Shown here: piece after piece, positions 53,155-63,359 of the stretch
Layout of the letters: every line of letters starts with the position of its first letter
How positions within the stretch are numbered: the first letter of the stretch is position 1
NCBI GenBank assembly: GCA_002730035.1
Contig: PBYU01000094.1
Span: 62,001-126,000, forward strand
DNA length: 64,000 nt
Direction of reading: 5' to 3'
DNA from: Gammaproteobacteria bacterium
Lineage (GTDB): Bacteria; Pseudomonadota; Gammaproteobacteria; Pseudomonadales; Pseudohongiellaceae
Position numbers and translations under genes: made by a program
The notes under the pieces: model-generated
Database searches by the model: none
The model's input: only the letters and a program-made list of their open reading frames with translations
Told to the model about the DNA's origin: nothing

Positions 53155-55101
53155 TTAGTCGGGCAAGGCGAAGACAATGAGTTCGGCATCGTCATTCCTG
53201 CCGCCACCGGCCACCGCGATATATTGCCGACCTTCGTGCAGATAACTCATTACTGGCCCGTGTAGGCGCCGGTCGAGCATGACTTCACCCACCTTCTCGC
53301 CGTTGGCCTTGCCCAGGGCCACCAGGATCGAGCCTTCTGCTTCGGGATCTATTTCATCCTTCTGTGCCAGATGCGAGATCACCAGCGATTTGGTAATCAG
53401 AATACCGCCTTCGGAAGATACATCGGAAAACACGCTGCCGAGATCCGGCAGATTCAGATGTGCCAGCGCCGGATGATTGGCCGGCCCCTTACCAAAGGGC
53501 ACCTGCCAGACATGCTCTCCCGTATCCAGATTGATTGCAGTTATACGGCGATACGGAGGTTTCACCAGAGGCAGGCCCATCGGACCGACATTGCGTTGTA
53601 CCTGAATAACATAGGGCCAAGCCGAGGTACCTTCCGGCGGTTGCACCAGTGACATCGCATAGGGTCGGGTATGGGAAGGCACATAGAGAATGTTAGTTTC
53701 CGGATCGATATTGGCACCTGGAAAATTTGCGCCGCCGCCAGCACCGGGAAGAAAAATGGTCGCCAGCTTACCATCGGTACCGGCGACGATCGGTGGCGTA
53801 AAGATCGGACCCATCACGAAGTCCTCGGCCATCTCCCGCGCCGCCGCATTGATCTCCGGCGTGAAATCGATCAGGTCATCTTCACTCATACCCTGTCGTT
53901 CGAATGGCAACGGCCAGCTTGGATGGGGCTGGGTGGGGTGGGTGCGCTCACCCGCCACATTACTCTGTGGAACCGGGAGCTCCTCGATGGGCCAGACCGG
54001 TTCACCGGTAATTCTATCGAATACATAGGTCCAGCCAGTCTTGGAAACCTGGGCAACTGCCTTGATCGACCTGCCGTCAACCACGATGTCCACCAGGTTG
54101 GGGGCGGACGCGATATCGTAATCCCACAGGCCATGATGCACGGTCTGAAAATGCCAGAGCCGCTCACCGGTTTCCGCATCAAGTGCCACCAGACTCTCGG
54201 CGTAGACATTCTCACCCAGCCGATAACCACCCCAGTAGTCATTGGTAGGAGTCGAGATCGGCAGGTAGACGATGCCTGCCTCATCGTCGGCAGACATGAA
54301 GGTCCACACGTTGGTATTACCGGCTACGCGCCATGATCCGTCTTCCCAGGTGTCGTTATACGCCTCTCCTTCCTGGGGAATCGTGTTGAAGCGCCACTTG
54401 AACTGACCGGTGTAGGCATCATAGGCACGCACATGACCCGGGGGGCTGCGGTTGTTCATGGTGTAGTCGTAAATCTTCGAACCGACGATGACAGAAGTGC
54501 CGACGGCAATGGGTGGGGCGCCGTGGGTAATGTTATTCATCTCGAACTCGAGCTTGCCGAAATTGTTCTTCAGATCGACGAAGCCATCGTCACCGAAGTT
54601 TGGATCGAGCTGCCCCGTCTCGATATCGATAGACACCAGTTGCTTACCCAGTGTAGCAATGAAGATTCGCTCGATCTCACCATCGGTCCAGTACTCGATA
54701 CCACGGGTCTGGGCTGGAGAAAACAGTGGCGGGCCGAGACGATAACTCTCCGGATCGAAGATCCAGAGCTCTTCACCGCTGGCCGGATCCAGCGCCACTA
54801 CCTGACCATGATTGGTATTGGTATACATCACCCCATCGATAAGCAGCGGTACAGCGCGGTAATCGCCAGTGGGAAAGTTCAATTCTTCCGGCAGACGCAA
54901 GTCGGTGGACTGCCAGCGCCAGGCTATTTCCAACTCAGTGAAATTACTCGCGTTGATCTGGTCCAGCGCCGTGTATTTTTGCGAAGCGTGGTTCGCCCCT
55001 GCGTGGTGCCATTCACCGCCTGCCTCGGAGACCTGCTCCGCTTCAGGAGTGCAGCTGATTAAGAGGACCATGCTCACGATGAGCAGACTTGCCTTATTCA
55101 T
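53155..55101 (-). CDS. PQQ-dependent dehydrogenase, lipoprotein (paralogue 1)
   Basis: 648 residues from the ATG at 55101; the start at 55155 would mask the lipoprotein signal MNKASLLIVSMVLLISC (lipobox LISC, Cys17). After GEWHHAGANHASQKYTALDQ comes an mGDH-type propeller: DYRAVPLLIDGVMYTNTNHG, TVHHGLWDYDIASAPNLVDI (catalytic Asp) and VAQVSKTGWTYVFDRITGEP (Lys near PQQ). No membrane helices, no haem. It is a close paralogue of 59333 and 61413. It probably sits at the outer face of a membrane and oxidises a sugar, polyol or alcohol. It lies downstream of the DUF1501/DUF1800 pair on the same strand and could be co-transcribed (116 bases). Confidence 0.92.
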   Translation of the reverse strand: MNKASLLIVSMVLLISCTPEAEQVSEAGGEWHHAGANHASQKYTALDQINASNFTELEIAWRWQSTDLRLPEELNFPTGDYRAVPLLIDGVMYTNTNHGQVVALDPASGEELWIFDPESYRLGPPLFSPAQTRGIEYWTDGEIERIFIATLGKQLVSIDIETGQLDPNFGDDGFVDLKNNFGKLEFEMNNITHGAPPIAVGTSVIVGSKIYDYTMNNRSPPGHVRAYDAYTGQFKWRFNTIPQEGEAYNDTWEDGSWRVAGNTNVWTFMSADDEAGIVYLPISTPTNDYWGGYRLGENVYAESLVALDAETGERLWHFQTVHHGLWDYDIASAPNLVDIVVDGRSIKAVAQVSKTGWTYVFDRITGEPVWPIEELPVPQSNVAGERTHPTQPHPSWPLPFERQGMSEDDLIDFTPEINAAAREMAEDFVMGPIFTPPIVAGTDGKLATIFLPGAGGGANFPGANIDPETNILYVPSHTRPYAMSLVQPPEGTSAWPYVIQVQRNVGPMGLPLVKPPYRRITAINLDTGEHVWQVPFGKGPANHPALAHLNLPDLGSVFSDVSSEGGILITKSLVISHLAQKDEIDPEAEGSILVALGKANGEKVGEVMLDRRLHGPVMSYLHEGRQYIAVAGGGRNDDAELIVFALPD

Positions 55102-55217
55102 GATTGCCTTACAGCTTAACAATGCGAATTGGAATAAGTATCCAGTGGTGGTCATGAAAACCTGGCCTGCAAACTTAACACCATTGGAGTCTTCCTATGG
55201 CCACGGGTTGCCGCTTG

Positions 55218-56468
55218 TCAGGAAAACATATCGAAGCTTTCGAAGTTGCCATTCAGCAATGCGCCGTCATCTGCATAGCCGAGCCACTCCCGGGTCATGG
55301 TCTGGTAGACCCGGCGAAAATCTGTCGTATAGTCGAGATTATCGCCGACCGCCAGATCGGTCAGGCTGGGCAATTCGCCATAGTGACCCCCCTTGACCTG
55401 ATTCCCTATCACGAACATGGCGTTGGCGGCGCCGTGATCCGTGCCCAGACTGACGTTTTCCGGAACCCGTCGGCCAAACTCAGAGAAGATCATCAGAGCG
55501 ACATCGTCGGCGCGACCGATGCGTTCCAGATCCTGTATAAAAGCAGCCACTGCATCGGAGGTATAGGTGAGCAGGCGGCGGTGCACATTGTTCTGAAACA
55601 CGTGGGTGTCGAAGGCATTGTTGCGGTAAGACACGTAATAGAGTTGGGTCGGCATCCCGGCCTCCAACAACGACACTACCTTGGGCAGATCCAGACTGTT
55701 GACGCCATAGTCTACCGGCGAGCTGTAATTCGACCAGGCCTGTCGCACCAGTGCCGAGGCATCGTTGGCGCTGCGGGCAATATCCAGCAGGTAGCGCCGT
55801 GACGGATTGTCTACCTGGCCTATATCGGGCGTGATTGCCAGCGCATCTTTTTCTTCGAAGAAGGCTTCCCGCATGAATCGGTTCGGTGCATCAAACACTA
55901 ATGGCACATGCCGTTCACTGCGCACAGCCAGCGATTGCCTGGAGGCGATATTAACCAGGAAGTTAGACGGTGCCGACGGCGCCATCGAATCGGCCAGGCG
56001 TCCCACCCAGCCATATTCTTCGCCGCTGTTGGGCGCAGCCGTGTGCCAATACGCCATGGAGGTGAAGTGGGAGTACGAAGGATTCTCGTAACCACAGCCA
56101 TGCACGATTGCCATCTTGCCGTCATTGTAGAGTCGCTCGAAACCAGCCATCCCCGGGTTAAATCCGAAATGGTCATCGATCACCCTGAGATCATTTTTCG
56201 GCAGACCAATACTGGGCCGATGGCGATAATAGGCATCGTCGCCATAGGGGACAACAGTGTTGAGTCCGTCGTTACCCCCGGACAACTCCAGGACCACCAA
56301 TATCTTGCCGTTCGCCGCAGCTGCTTCTGCTGCACGGCCTAACAGCGCCGGTGCCATGGCAGGACCGAGAAACACCCCTCCCAGCCCGGCGATACCCAGC
56401 CCGGTAGCAGTTGCGCGCAGTAATTCACGCCGGCCTATTTGATTTTGAATCTTTTTGTGGTTTTTCAT
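55218..56468 (-). CDS. DUF1501 protein, Tat-exported
   Basis: 416 residues with a Tat signal (NQIGRRELLRATATGLGIAG, RR at 13-14) followed by ILVVLELSGGNDGLNTVVPY, the DUF1501 hallmark (strand plus GGNDGLN), then HRPSIGLPKNDLRVIDDHFG, MAIVHGCGYENPSYSHFTSM and VALMIFSEFGRRVPENVSLG TDHGAANAMF. The motifs correspond to an alkaline-phosphatase-like metal fold (Asp in GGNDG, Asp/His in GTDHG). Function unknown. It follows its usual partner DUF1800 by 27 bases, a constant pairing in environmental proteobacteria. Confidence 0.93.
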   Translation of the reverse strand: MKNHKKIQNQIGRRELLRATATGLGIAGLGGVFLGPAMAPALLGRAAEAAAANGKILVVLELSGGNDGLNTVVPYGDDAYYRHRPSIGLPKNDLRVIDDHFGFNPGMAGFERLYNDGKMAIVHGCGYENPSYSHFTSMAYWHTAAPNSGEEYGWVGRLADSMAPSAPSNFLVNIASRQSLAVRSERHVPLVFDAPNRFMREAFFEEKDALAITPDIGQVDNPSRRYLLDIARSANDASALVRQAWSNYSSPVDYGVNSLDLPKVVSLLEAGMPTQLYYVSYRNNAFDTHVFQNNVHRRLLTYTSDAVAAFIQDLERIGRADDVALMIFSEFGRRVPENVSLGTDHGAANAMFVIGNQVKGGHYGELPSLTDLAVGDNLDYTTDFRRVYQTMTREWLGYADDGALLNGNFESFDMFS

Positions 56469-56495
56469 AACTTACCTTCTATTGATTTTAAAAGG

Positions 56496-58331
56496 CTAAC
56501 CTAATTGATATTCCGGTTGGCTCATCAGCAAGTGCAGTGTCATACGTAAGCCATCTTCCATATACGTCTGAGCTGCAATAATGTCCGATGTGCCTAACTC
56601 GCCTTCGAGGAATTCCACCAGAATTCGACGGGAATCTTCGCCCGGAGCCACACGCATGAAGCGCGCAATAAAATAATCCACGACATCATTGGTGCTACGC
56701 AGTCCTTCATTGATAACCAACTCGCTTAAATTCAGTCGCGCCGTATGACGAGAGATAGGTTTGACCCTTTCTATCGCCATCTGCCAGCCACGAAAGCTGC
56801 CGTAGCGAGTATTAAAATCTTCATCGCGATCGGCCAACACATTCGATTCCGCCATGATCTGCCCTTCACCCAGGGTAGAAGGCTGAGTTGCCGAGGTGAT
56901 ATCCAGCCCCTCCCGTATGCGCCGCGCCACGCTCTGAATTTCGCGACTGCCGTTGCGTCTGTCTGACGGAATGTAATTGATGTCGGGAAACAACACGTCC
57001 CGGGCGAAGTTACCCCGCTCCAGCAACAGACCCGGCGTTACCCAGCTGCGTCCACCTGCCCAGCCTGCGACCGTCGGCGGTCGAAACAGTGTCTGTCCCA
57101 GAGCGCCAGTCGACCGATTGAAGTCCGGCACACCCGGGGCGTTTTCCAGGCCGAGTTTTCGATAGGTGGACACTACCAGTTCCACGGGGCTCTTGATGTG
57201 GGTACCCACAGAGGCTGTACTGTAGAAATCCTTGGACAGAAATAGGGTTTCCAGCAACGTGGCCACATCGTAATCGGCATCCCGAAATAGCGTACCCAAG
57301 TGAGACTGAAATTCCGCACTGAGTTGCTGGCGCACAAAGAATCGATAGAGCTTACCAGCCATATAGTCCGCCGTTACCGGCTGCTCCATGATGATGTCGA
57401 TGATCTCCACACCATCAAAATTACCGCTGCGGCCGAGAAAGGATTTCTCGCCGCTGTCGTGCTGCTCCTCGTTAACTACGAAATCGACGTCAACGTAATT
57501 CCATCCGGTAAAGGCGCGGGCTGCTTCGCGGATATCGGTCTCACTGTAATTACCGACGCCCATGGTGAACAATTCCATGATCTCCCGGGCGAAATTCTCA
57601 TTCGGCGCGCCTCTGACGTTAACGCCGGCATCGAGGAAGGACAGCATCGCCGGATCCTGCGCCACGGCCACCATGAGATCGCGGAAACTACCGGTACCCA
57701 TTTCGTGGAACAGCTCCAGTTCCATTAACAGCTTGCGGTAATCCCGGACCTTGCTCTCGTTTATCGCGTAGTGGCCGTGCCAGAACAGTGCCATTTTTTC
57801 CTGAAGGGGATTGTTGGAGGCAACCATTCGATTGGCCCACCAGTAACCCACCCGATTGGTTTCCAGCACGCTGGCTCGGAGCCAGTAGAAGAACTTGTTG
57901 ACCACCGGTTGCAGGCGGCGATTACCCTCTGGTTTGACCTTGATACCCAGAGCTTCACCGGTTTCCTTGGCCAGGTCGGTCGTGGCCGGCCGGCTGGGAG
58001 GAAAGGGTTCCAGCCCGGGATCATGAATGTCTGAATGATCGAAGGGCGCGAGGTGGCGGTTATTGGCTTCGTTGAAATAGACCAGGCTGCGAACCGCCGC
58101 CGAGGGTGACATGGCGGCCAGTGCCTGAATCTGGTCCGGGGTACCCCCGAAGCCGGCGCGTTCCAATAAATGTGCCGCCGTATTGTAGTTCCAGTCGTTA
58201 CTGGAAATAGGCGTAAGATCGTCCTGCCAGGAAGCAAACCCGGTTTGCTGTGCACTGACCGATGTCGCCACCAGTAGCGCCGTGATACCGGCTATCGCGG
58301 CGGTATTCATCATTTTCAGTCTGCGAAACAT
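56496..58331 (-). CDS. DUF1800 protein, exported
   Basis: 611 residues with a signal peptide (AIAGITALLVATSVSAQQ). Core: AAHLLERAGFGGTPDQIQAL, MALFWHGHYAINESKVRDYR, NENFAREIMELFTMGVGNYS, EADIREAARAFTGWN-like TDIREAARAFTGWNYVDVDF, IDIIMEQPVTADYMAGKLYR, LFRPPTVAGWAGGRSWVTPG: all standard DUF1800 blocks. It always occurs with DUF1501; neither has an established function, though both are repeatedly found near exported redox enzymes. First gene of the two- (or three-) gene unit. Confidence 0.93.
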   Translation of the reverse strand: MFRRLKMMNTAAIAGITALLVATSVSAQQTGFASWQDDLTPISSNDWNYNTAAHLLERAGFGGTPDQIQALAAMSPSAAVRSLVYFNEANNRHLAPFDHSDIHDPGLEPFPPSRPATTDLAKETGEALGIKVKPEGNRRLQPVVNKFFYWLRASVLETNRVGYWWANRMVASNNPLQEKMALFWHGHYAINESKVRDYRKLLMELELFHEMGTGSFRDLMVAVAQDPAMLSFLDAGVNVRGAPNENFAREIMELFTMGVGNYSETDIREAARAFTGWNYVDVDFVVNEEQHDSGEKSFLGRSGNFDGVEIIDIIMEQPVTADYMAGKLYRFFVRQQLSAEFQSHLGTLFRDADYDVATLLETLFLSKDFYSTASVGTHIKSPVELVVSTYRKLGLENAPGVPDFNRSTGALGQTLFRPPTVAGWAGGRSWVTPGLLLERGNFARDVLFPDINYIPSDRRNGSREIQSVARRIREGLDITSATQPSTLGEGQIMAESNVLADRDEDFNTRYGSFRGWQMAIERVKPISRHTARLNLSELVINEGLRSTNDVVDYFIARFMRVAPGEDSRRILVEFLEGELGTSDIIAAQTYMEDGLRMTLHLLMSQPEYQLG

Positions 58332-58467
58332 GTGGCTGGTTCTCCTTGGTCTCTAGAGTGACACTTTATTCCATAATTGAACGCTTGTGAAAGGGTCAAA
58401 TTTGGGTTTAGAGTAGCAATTCGCGACTCTCAAGCTGCTCTTAACCAATTCTAGTGAGTATCAGACC

Positions 58468-59298
58468 ATGAAAATAATGAAGATTGCCCTGAATAGCCTG
58501 CTGCTAAATGGGCTAATCCTGCTAGCTAGCCCTTTGTACGGACAAGACGGCGAGACCTTCGATTCGCCTCATTTCATTTCGGCACCCAAGCTTATCGTAG
58601 ACGACCTGGGCCGGGCTGAAAATTTCTACAAGACTTTTCTTGGAGTCCAAGAGTTGCGGCGTATCGATACCAACCTGGAATCCTTCGATGAAACCATAAT
58701 GGGATATGGACAAGGTGCAAGCGTTGCCCTGTTCGAGCCAAATCCCAACGTCGAAACGGCCCTGCCGAAGAGCCAACATCCGGTGGTGCTATTCAATACC
58801 CCTCACCTGAGAGCGATAACCGACCGACTGGAAGCAACCGGTTATCCAGTACGCTATATCGGTAGCGAAACCAGTGAAGGGCTGTTTATCGGGATCACAG
58901 AAGATCCAGCGGGTAATGTCGTTGAGATCGTATCCCGAGGGGATACGCCCAACGTCGGCGGATCGAAGCTGATTGTGAGAGATCGGCAGGAGTCGGAAGA
59001 TTTTTACTCCAGCGTCTTCAGTGTACCACCACTGAGGTACTACAAATCCGATTCCTACGATGAGGTGCTGATGAATTTCGGCGATGGTCCGTTCCTCGCC
59101 CTGTTCGAATCAAAAATCGAACCACAACTGGCGAAGAGCCGCTTTCCCGTGGTTGCAATCAGGACATCTGACTATGATGGCGTCATCGCCCGACTGAAAC
59201 AGGAAGGTGTGGAGATGACGGAATTCACCTTCGGAAATTCAACCATCACCACAGCCCGGGATCCGAGCGGCAACATCATAGAGATAATCCAACAGTAG
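58468..59298 (+). CDS. exported protein with two VOC domains
   Basis: 276 residues. Signal peptide (IALNSLLLNGLILLASPLYG) and then two tandem VOC units: first APKLIVDDLGRAENFYKTFL ... GITEDPAGNVVEIVSRG, second GGSKLIVRDRQESEDFYSSV ... TARDPSGNIIEIIQQ. Each unit ends with GNVVEI or GNIIEI, in which the Glu is the usual metal ligand; the first-strand ligands are less clear (APKLIV, GSKLIV). Export of a VOC protein is uncommon, and its substrate would have to be periplasmic. It is divergent from DUF1800 and convergent with the second lipoprotein quinoprotein. Confidence 0.9.
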   Translation: MKIMKIALNSLLLNGLILLASPLYGQDGETFDSPHFISAPKLIVDDLGRAENFYKTFLGVQELRRIDTNLESFDETIMGYGQGASVALFEPNPNVETALPKSQHPVVLFNTPHLRAITDRLEATGYPVRYIGSETSEGLFIGITEDPAGNVVEIVSRGDTPNVGGSKLIVRDRQESEDFYSSVFSVPPLRYYKSDSYDEVLMNFGDGPFLALFESKIEPQLAKSRFPVVAIRTSDYDGVIARLKQEGVEMTEFTFGNSTITTARDPSGNIIEIIQQ

Positions 59299-59332
59299 CT
59301 GTGAATGTGCAGGACACCCTCATAGCTACGTT

Positions 59333-61294
59333 TTAGTCTGGTAAAGCAAAGGCGATCAACTCGTCATCGTTGTCTCGACCCCCACCGGCCACGGCTATGT
59401 ATTGCTTACCTTCGTGCATGAAGCTCATCGGTGGCCCGTGCAGGCGCTGCTCCACCATGACCTCGGCAATTTTTTCACCGGTCTGCTTATCCAGCGCTAC
59501 CAGAATCGAACCGTGGGCATCGGAATCGATCTCATCTTTCTGGGCGAGATAGGAAACCAGTAACGTCTTCGTTACGAGTACCCCCCCTTCGGCAACCACG
59601 TCATTATAGACACTGCCCATATCCGGTAGGTTCAGATGCTGCAGCATTGGATGATTAACCGGCCCTTTGCCAAAGGGAATTTGCCAGACATGCTCACCGG
59701 TATTCAGGTCGATGGCGGTAATGCGCCGGTAGGGAGGTTTCAACAGCGGCAGGCCAAACGGCCCGACCTGGCGCTCCATCTGAATCACGAAGGGCCAGTC
59801 CGAGCTGCCCTGCGAGGGAGCGATCAACGACATGCCATGGGGCCGAGTCGCCGAAGGGATATACAGAATACCGGTTTCCGGATCCACGGTGGCACCGGGG
59901 AAGTTCGCCCCGCCACCGGCTCCTGGCACCACGAAGGTTGCCAGCTTGTCGTTACTGCCACGCACAATCGGCGGTGTAAACAGTGGACCTAACACGAAGT
60001 TGCTAGCCAACTCGCGTGCCGCCTCGGCTATCTCCGGTGTGAAGTCGATAAGGTCATCTTCACTCACTCCCTGCCGGTCGAAAGGTGCAGGTTTGGTTGG
60101 AAATGGCTGAGTTGGGTTGGTCCGCTCACCGGGAACAGTGCTGGCTGCAACCGGGCGTTCTTCGATGGGCCAGACGGGCTCACCCGTAAGACGATCGAAG
60201 ACGTAGGTAAAGGCGGTCTTGGACACCTGCGCCACCGCCTTTATCGGTCTGCCATCCACCACGATATCCACCAGGTTCGGCGCCGAGGCGATGTCGTAAT
60301 CCCACAGTCCGTGATGCACGGTTTGAAAGTGCCAGATACGCTCGCCTGTGTCGGCGTTTAGTGCCACCAGCGATTCGGCAAACAGGTTCTCACCCAGCCG
60401 CATGCCGCCCCAGTAATCGTTGGTGGGTGTAGAAGTGGGTAGATAAACGATGCCAGCTTCATCGTCGGCAGACATGAAAGTCCAGACATTGGTATTACCA
60501 GCCTTGCGCCAGGAATCATCTTCCCAGGTCTCGTTATAGGGTTCTCCATCCTGAGGAACGGTATTGAATCGCCACTTGAAAGTTCCGGTGTAAGTGTCAT
60601 AGGCGCGCACATGACCCGGCGGGCTTCTGTTAAACATGCCATAGTCGAAGATCTTCGAGCCGACGATGACCGAACTGCCGACTGCAATCGGCGCAGCACC
60701 CGCGGTAAGGAAGTTTGTTTCGAATTCCAGTCGGCCCAGATCACTGCGCAAGTCAACGAATCCATTGTCACCGAAATTGGGATCTAGTTGGCCGGTATCG
60801 ATGTCGATGGAAATCAGCTGCTTGCCGAGAGTCGCGATAAACAGGCGTTGAATTTCTCCATCGGTCCAGAATTCAATCCCGCGGATCATGATGTTAGTTT
60901 GAATCGGCGAACCGGTCAGATAACTCTGCGGATCGAACATCCACAGCTCCTCGCCGCTGGCCGGATCCAGCGCTGACACCTGCCCATGATTGGAATTGAC
61001 ATACAGCGTGCCATCGATCACCAGCGGGACAGCCCTATAGTCCGCTGTCCCATAAGCCAGACCTTGGACAAGTCGCAGATCAGGGCTCTTGTAGCGCCAG
61101 GCAATTTCCAGGTCCGCAAAATTAGTCGTATCAATCTGATCCAACGCTGCATATTTTGCCGATGCATGGCCACCACCGGCATGACGCCAATCGGCAGTCA
61201 CATCTGCCGGCTCGTCCATCGGATCTGCTGAACATCCCAACAACAGAGGCAACAGCAATGAAGCGACAAAGCTATTCTTTGAAAAAGTAGTCAA
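59333..61294 (-). CDS. PQQ-dependent dehydrogenase, lipoprotein (paralogue 2), TTG start
   Basis: 653 residues. The start is TTG at 61294: the frame opens after a TAG a few codons upstream, the only nearby ATG is out of frame, and AGGGA lies 9 bases before the TTG. Lipoprotein signal SLLLPLLLGC (Cys21). Propeller: DWRHAGGGHASAKYAALDQI, TVHHGLWDYDIASAPNLVDI and VAQVSKTAFTYVFDRLTGEP, with the PQQ-contacting RGIEFWTDGEIQRLFIAT. It lies 118 bases after its paralogue at 61413, from which it probably arose by tandem duplication. Same role as the others: membrane-anchored PQQ oxidation of an unknown sugar/alcohol. Confidence 0.92.
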   Translation of the reverse strand: MTTFSKNSFVASLLLPLLLGCSADPMDEPADVTADWRHAGGGHASAKYAALDQIDTTNFADLEIAWRYKSPDLRLVQGLAYGTADYRAVPLVIDGTLYVNSNHGQVSALDPASGEELWMFDPQSYLTGSPIQTNIMIRGIEFWTDGEIQRLFIATLGKQLISIDIDTGQLDPNFGDNGFVDLRSDLGRLEFETNFLTAGAAPIAVGSSVIVGSKIFDYGMFNRSPPGHVRAYDTYTGTFKWRFNTVPQDGEPYNETWEDDSWRKAGNTNVWTFMSADDEAGIVYLPTSTPTNDYWGGMRLGENLFAESLVALNADTGERIWHFQTVHHGLWDYDIASAPNLVDIVVDGRPIKAVAQVSKTAFTYVFDRLTGEPVWPIEERPVAASTVPGERTNPTQPFPTKPAPFDRQGVSEDDLIDFTPEIAEAARELASNFVLGPLFTPPIVRGSNDKLATFVVPGAGGGANFPGATVDPETGILYIPSATRPHGMSLIAPSQGSSDWPFVIQMERQVGPFGLPLLKPPYRRITAIDLNTGEHVWQIPFGKGPVNHPMLQHLNLPDMGSVYNDVVAEGGVLVTKTLLVSYLAQKDEIDSDAHGSILVALDKQTGEKIAEVMVEQRLHGPPMSFMHEGKQYIAVAGGGRDNDDELIAFALPD

Positions 61295-61412
61295 TACATT
61301 CAGTCCCTAGTTTAAAAAGTACGGCCAGAAATTCTATGACATCTCTATCCTATGCAATCTCAAATAAACCGGTCCCTCTAAATGCTCACAGAAGCAACAC
61401 GCAGCTGTGTAA

Positions 61413-63359
61413 TTAAGGCAAGGCAAATACAAGCAGCTCATCGTCATTGTCGCGACCTCCGCCAGCCACTGCGATGTACTGTTTACCTTCATGCATGTAA
61501 CTCATGGGTGGCCCATGCAGTCGTTGATCCACTAAGACCTCGGCAATTAGCTCTCCGGTCATCTTATTGTGGGCAACCAGGATCGAACCGTGGGCCTCGG
61601 GATCGATCTCGTCTTTCTGAGCAAGATAGGAAATCAACAGCGTCTTGGTGAGCAGCACGCCGCCTTCGGTGACAACATCTGTAAGTGGGCTACCCAGCGG
61701 TGGCAGGTTCAGGTGTTCCAGCATGGGATGATTGGCCGGGCCTTTACCAAACGGTATCTGCCACACATGCTCCCCGGTGTTCAGATCGATGGCAGTAATG
61801 CGCCGATAAGGTGGCTTCAGCAAGGGCAAGCCAAACAGCCCGAGCGCCCGGTCCATCTGAATCACATAGGGCCAGTCCGAGGTGCCTGCGGGCGGCTCCA
61901 CCAGTGACATTCCGTTGGGCCGCGTGGCCGAAGGAACATACAGAATGCCTGTTTCCGGATCGACGGTAGCGCCGGGAAAGTTGGCTCCACCCCCGGCTCC
62001 GGGGACCACAAATGTAGCTCGTTTGCCATTGCTGCCACGCACGATCGGCGGGGTAAAGATCGGACCTAAGACAAATTCGCTGGCCATCTCCCGCGCTGCC
62101 TCGGCAATCTCCGGGGTAAAATCGATCAGGTCGTCCTCGCTTATGCCCTGTCTATCAAAGGGTGCCGGTTTGGTGGGAAAAGGCTGGGTCGGATGGGTGC
62201 GCTCACCGGGCACTGTACTGGCAGCTACGGGTCGTTCCTCTATCGGCCATACCGGTTCCCCGGTGATCCGATCAAACACATAGGTGAAGGCCGTCTTCGA
62301 TACTTGTGCCACCGCCTTGATCGGCCTGCCGTCGACGACGATGTCTACCAGGTTGGGAGCAGAGGCAATATCGTAATCCCATATGCCGTGATGCACGGTC
62401 TGAAAGTGCCAGAGCCGCTCTCCTGTCTCCACATCCAATGCCACCAGCGATTCTGCAAACAGGTTTTCGCCAAGCCGCCTGCCACCCCAGTAATCATTAG
62501 TAGGTGTTGAGATGGGAAGGTAAACGATTCCAGCCTCATCGTCGGCGGACATGTAGGTCCACACGTTGGTATTGCCGGCAGTCGCCCAGGAATCATCTTC
62601 CCAGGTCTCATTGAATTCCTCACCGGGTTGGGGAATCGTATTGAAACGCCACTTGAAGTCGCCAGTGTAGGCATCATAGGCACGCACATGTCCCGGTGGG
62701 CTACGATTACTCATGATGTAGTCGTAAATCTTGGAGCCCACGATCACGGTCGAGCCCACCGCAATAGGCGGCGCACCGTGAGTGATATTGTTCATCTCGA
62801 ATTCGAGCCTGCCAAGGTTCTGCTTGAGATCGACGAAACCGTTGTCACCGAAGTCAGGATCGGGTTGGCCGGTAGTAATATCGATAGATACCAGCTGCTT
62901 TCCTATGGTTGCAATAAAGATTCTTTCGATCTCGCCATCGGTCCAGTACTCGATACCGCGTGTCTGAATCGGTGAGAATAAGGGTGGACCTGCCAGATAA
63001 CTCTCGGGATCGAACAGCCATAGCTCTTCACCTGTCGCCGGATCGACTGCCACCACCTGGCCGTGATTGGTGTTCACGTACATGGTGCCGTCGATAACCA
63101 GCGGCACGGCACGGTAGTCGCCGGTGGGAAAGGAAAGCTCCTCCGGAATGCGCAGATCGGCGGATTGATAACGCCAGGCGATCTCCAGGTCGGCGAAATT
63201 GCTGGCATCGATCTGATCCAGTGGCGAGTATTTATCCGAGCTATGGTTGCCGCCATGGTGATACCAATCGCCCACTGATTCTGATACTGAATCTTCACTT
63301 TCCGGGGCACAGCCCATCAGAAAGAGTAATAAAATTCCTACTGCGGCTAGCTTATTCAT
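61413..63359 (-). CDS. PQQ-dependent dehydrogenase, lipoprotein (paralogue 3)
   Basis: 648 residues from the ATG at 63359, which starts a clean lipoprotein signal MNKLAAVGILLLFLMGC (Cys17); an ATG 18 bases upstream is possible, but GGAG sits within that extension. It has the same landmarks as paralogues 1 and 2: DWYHHGGNHSSDKYSPLDQI, TVHHGIWDYDIASAPNLVDI, VAQVSKTAFTYVFDRITGEP and FVVPGAGGGANFPGATVDPE. By eye it is closer to paralogue 1 in the N-terminal half (ITHGAPPIAVGSTVIVGSKI) and to paralogue 2 in the middle (AASTVPGERTHPTQPFPTKP). First gene in the pair with 59333. Confidence 0.92.
   Translation of the reverse strand: MNKLAAVGILLLFLMGCAPESEDSVSESVGDWYHHGGNHSSDKYSPLDQIDASNFADLEIAWRYQSADLRIPEELSFPTGDYRAVPLVIDGTMYVNTNHGQVVAVDPATGEELWLFDPESYLAGPPLFSPIQTRGIEYWTDGEIERIFIATIGKQLVSIDITTGQPDPDFGDNGFVDLKQNLGRLEFEMNNITHGAPPIAVGSTVIVGSKIYDYIMSNRSPPGHVRAYDAYTGDFKWRFNTIPQPGEEFNETWEDDSWATAGNTNVWTYMSADDEAGIVYLPISTPTNDYWGGRRLGENLFAESLVALDVETGERLWHFQTVHHGIWDYDIASAPNLVDIVVDGRPIKAVAQVSKTAFTYVFDRITGEPVWPIEERPVAASTVPGERTHPTQPFPTKPAPFDRQGISEDDLIDFTPEIAEAAREMASEFVLGPIFTPPIVRGSNGKRATFVVPGAGGGANFPGATVDPETGILYVPSATRPNGMSLVEPPAGTSDWPYVIQMDRALGLFGLPLLKPPYRRITAIDLNTGEHVWQIPFGKGPANHPMLEHLNLPPLGSPLTDVVTEGGVLLTKTLLISYLAQKDEIDPEAHGSILVAHNKMTGELIAEVLVDQRLHGPPMSYMHEGKQYIAVAGGGRDNDDELLVFALP

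Noticed and set aside
53671-54336. 221-codon open frame on the plus strand opposite the lipoprotein quinoprotein
   Set aside because: Codon-shadow of a well-supported gene; the product is low-complexity and lacks any domain.
55197-55802. 201-codon plus-strand frame opposite DUF1501
   Set aside because: Antisense shadow; DUF1501 motifs on the minus strand are unambiguous.
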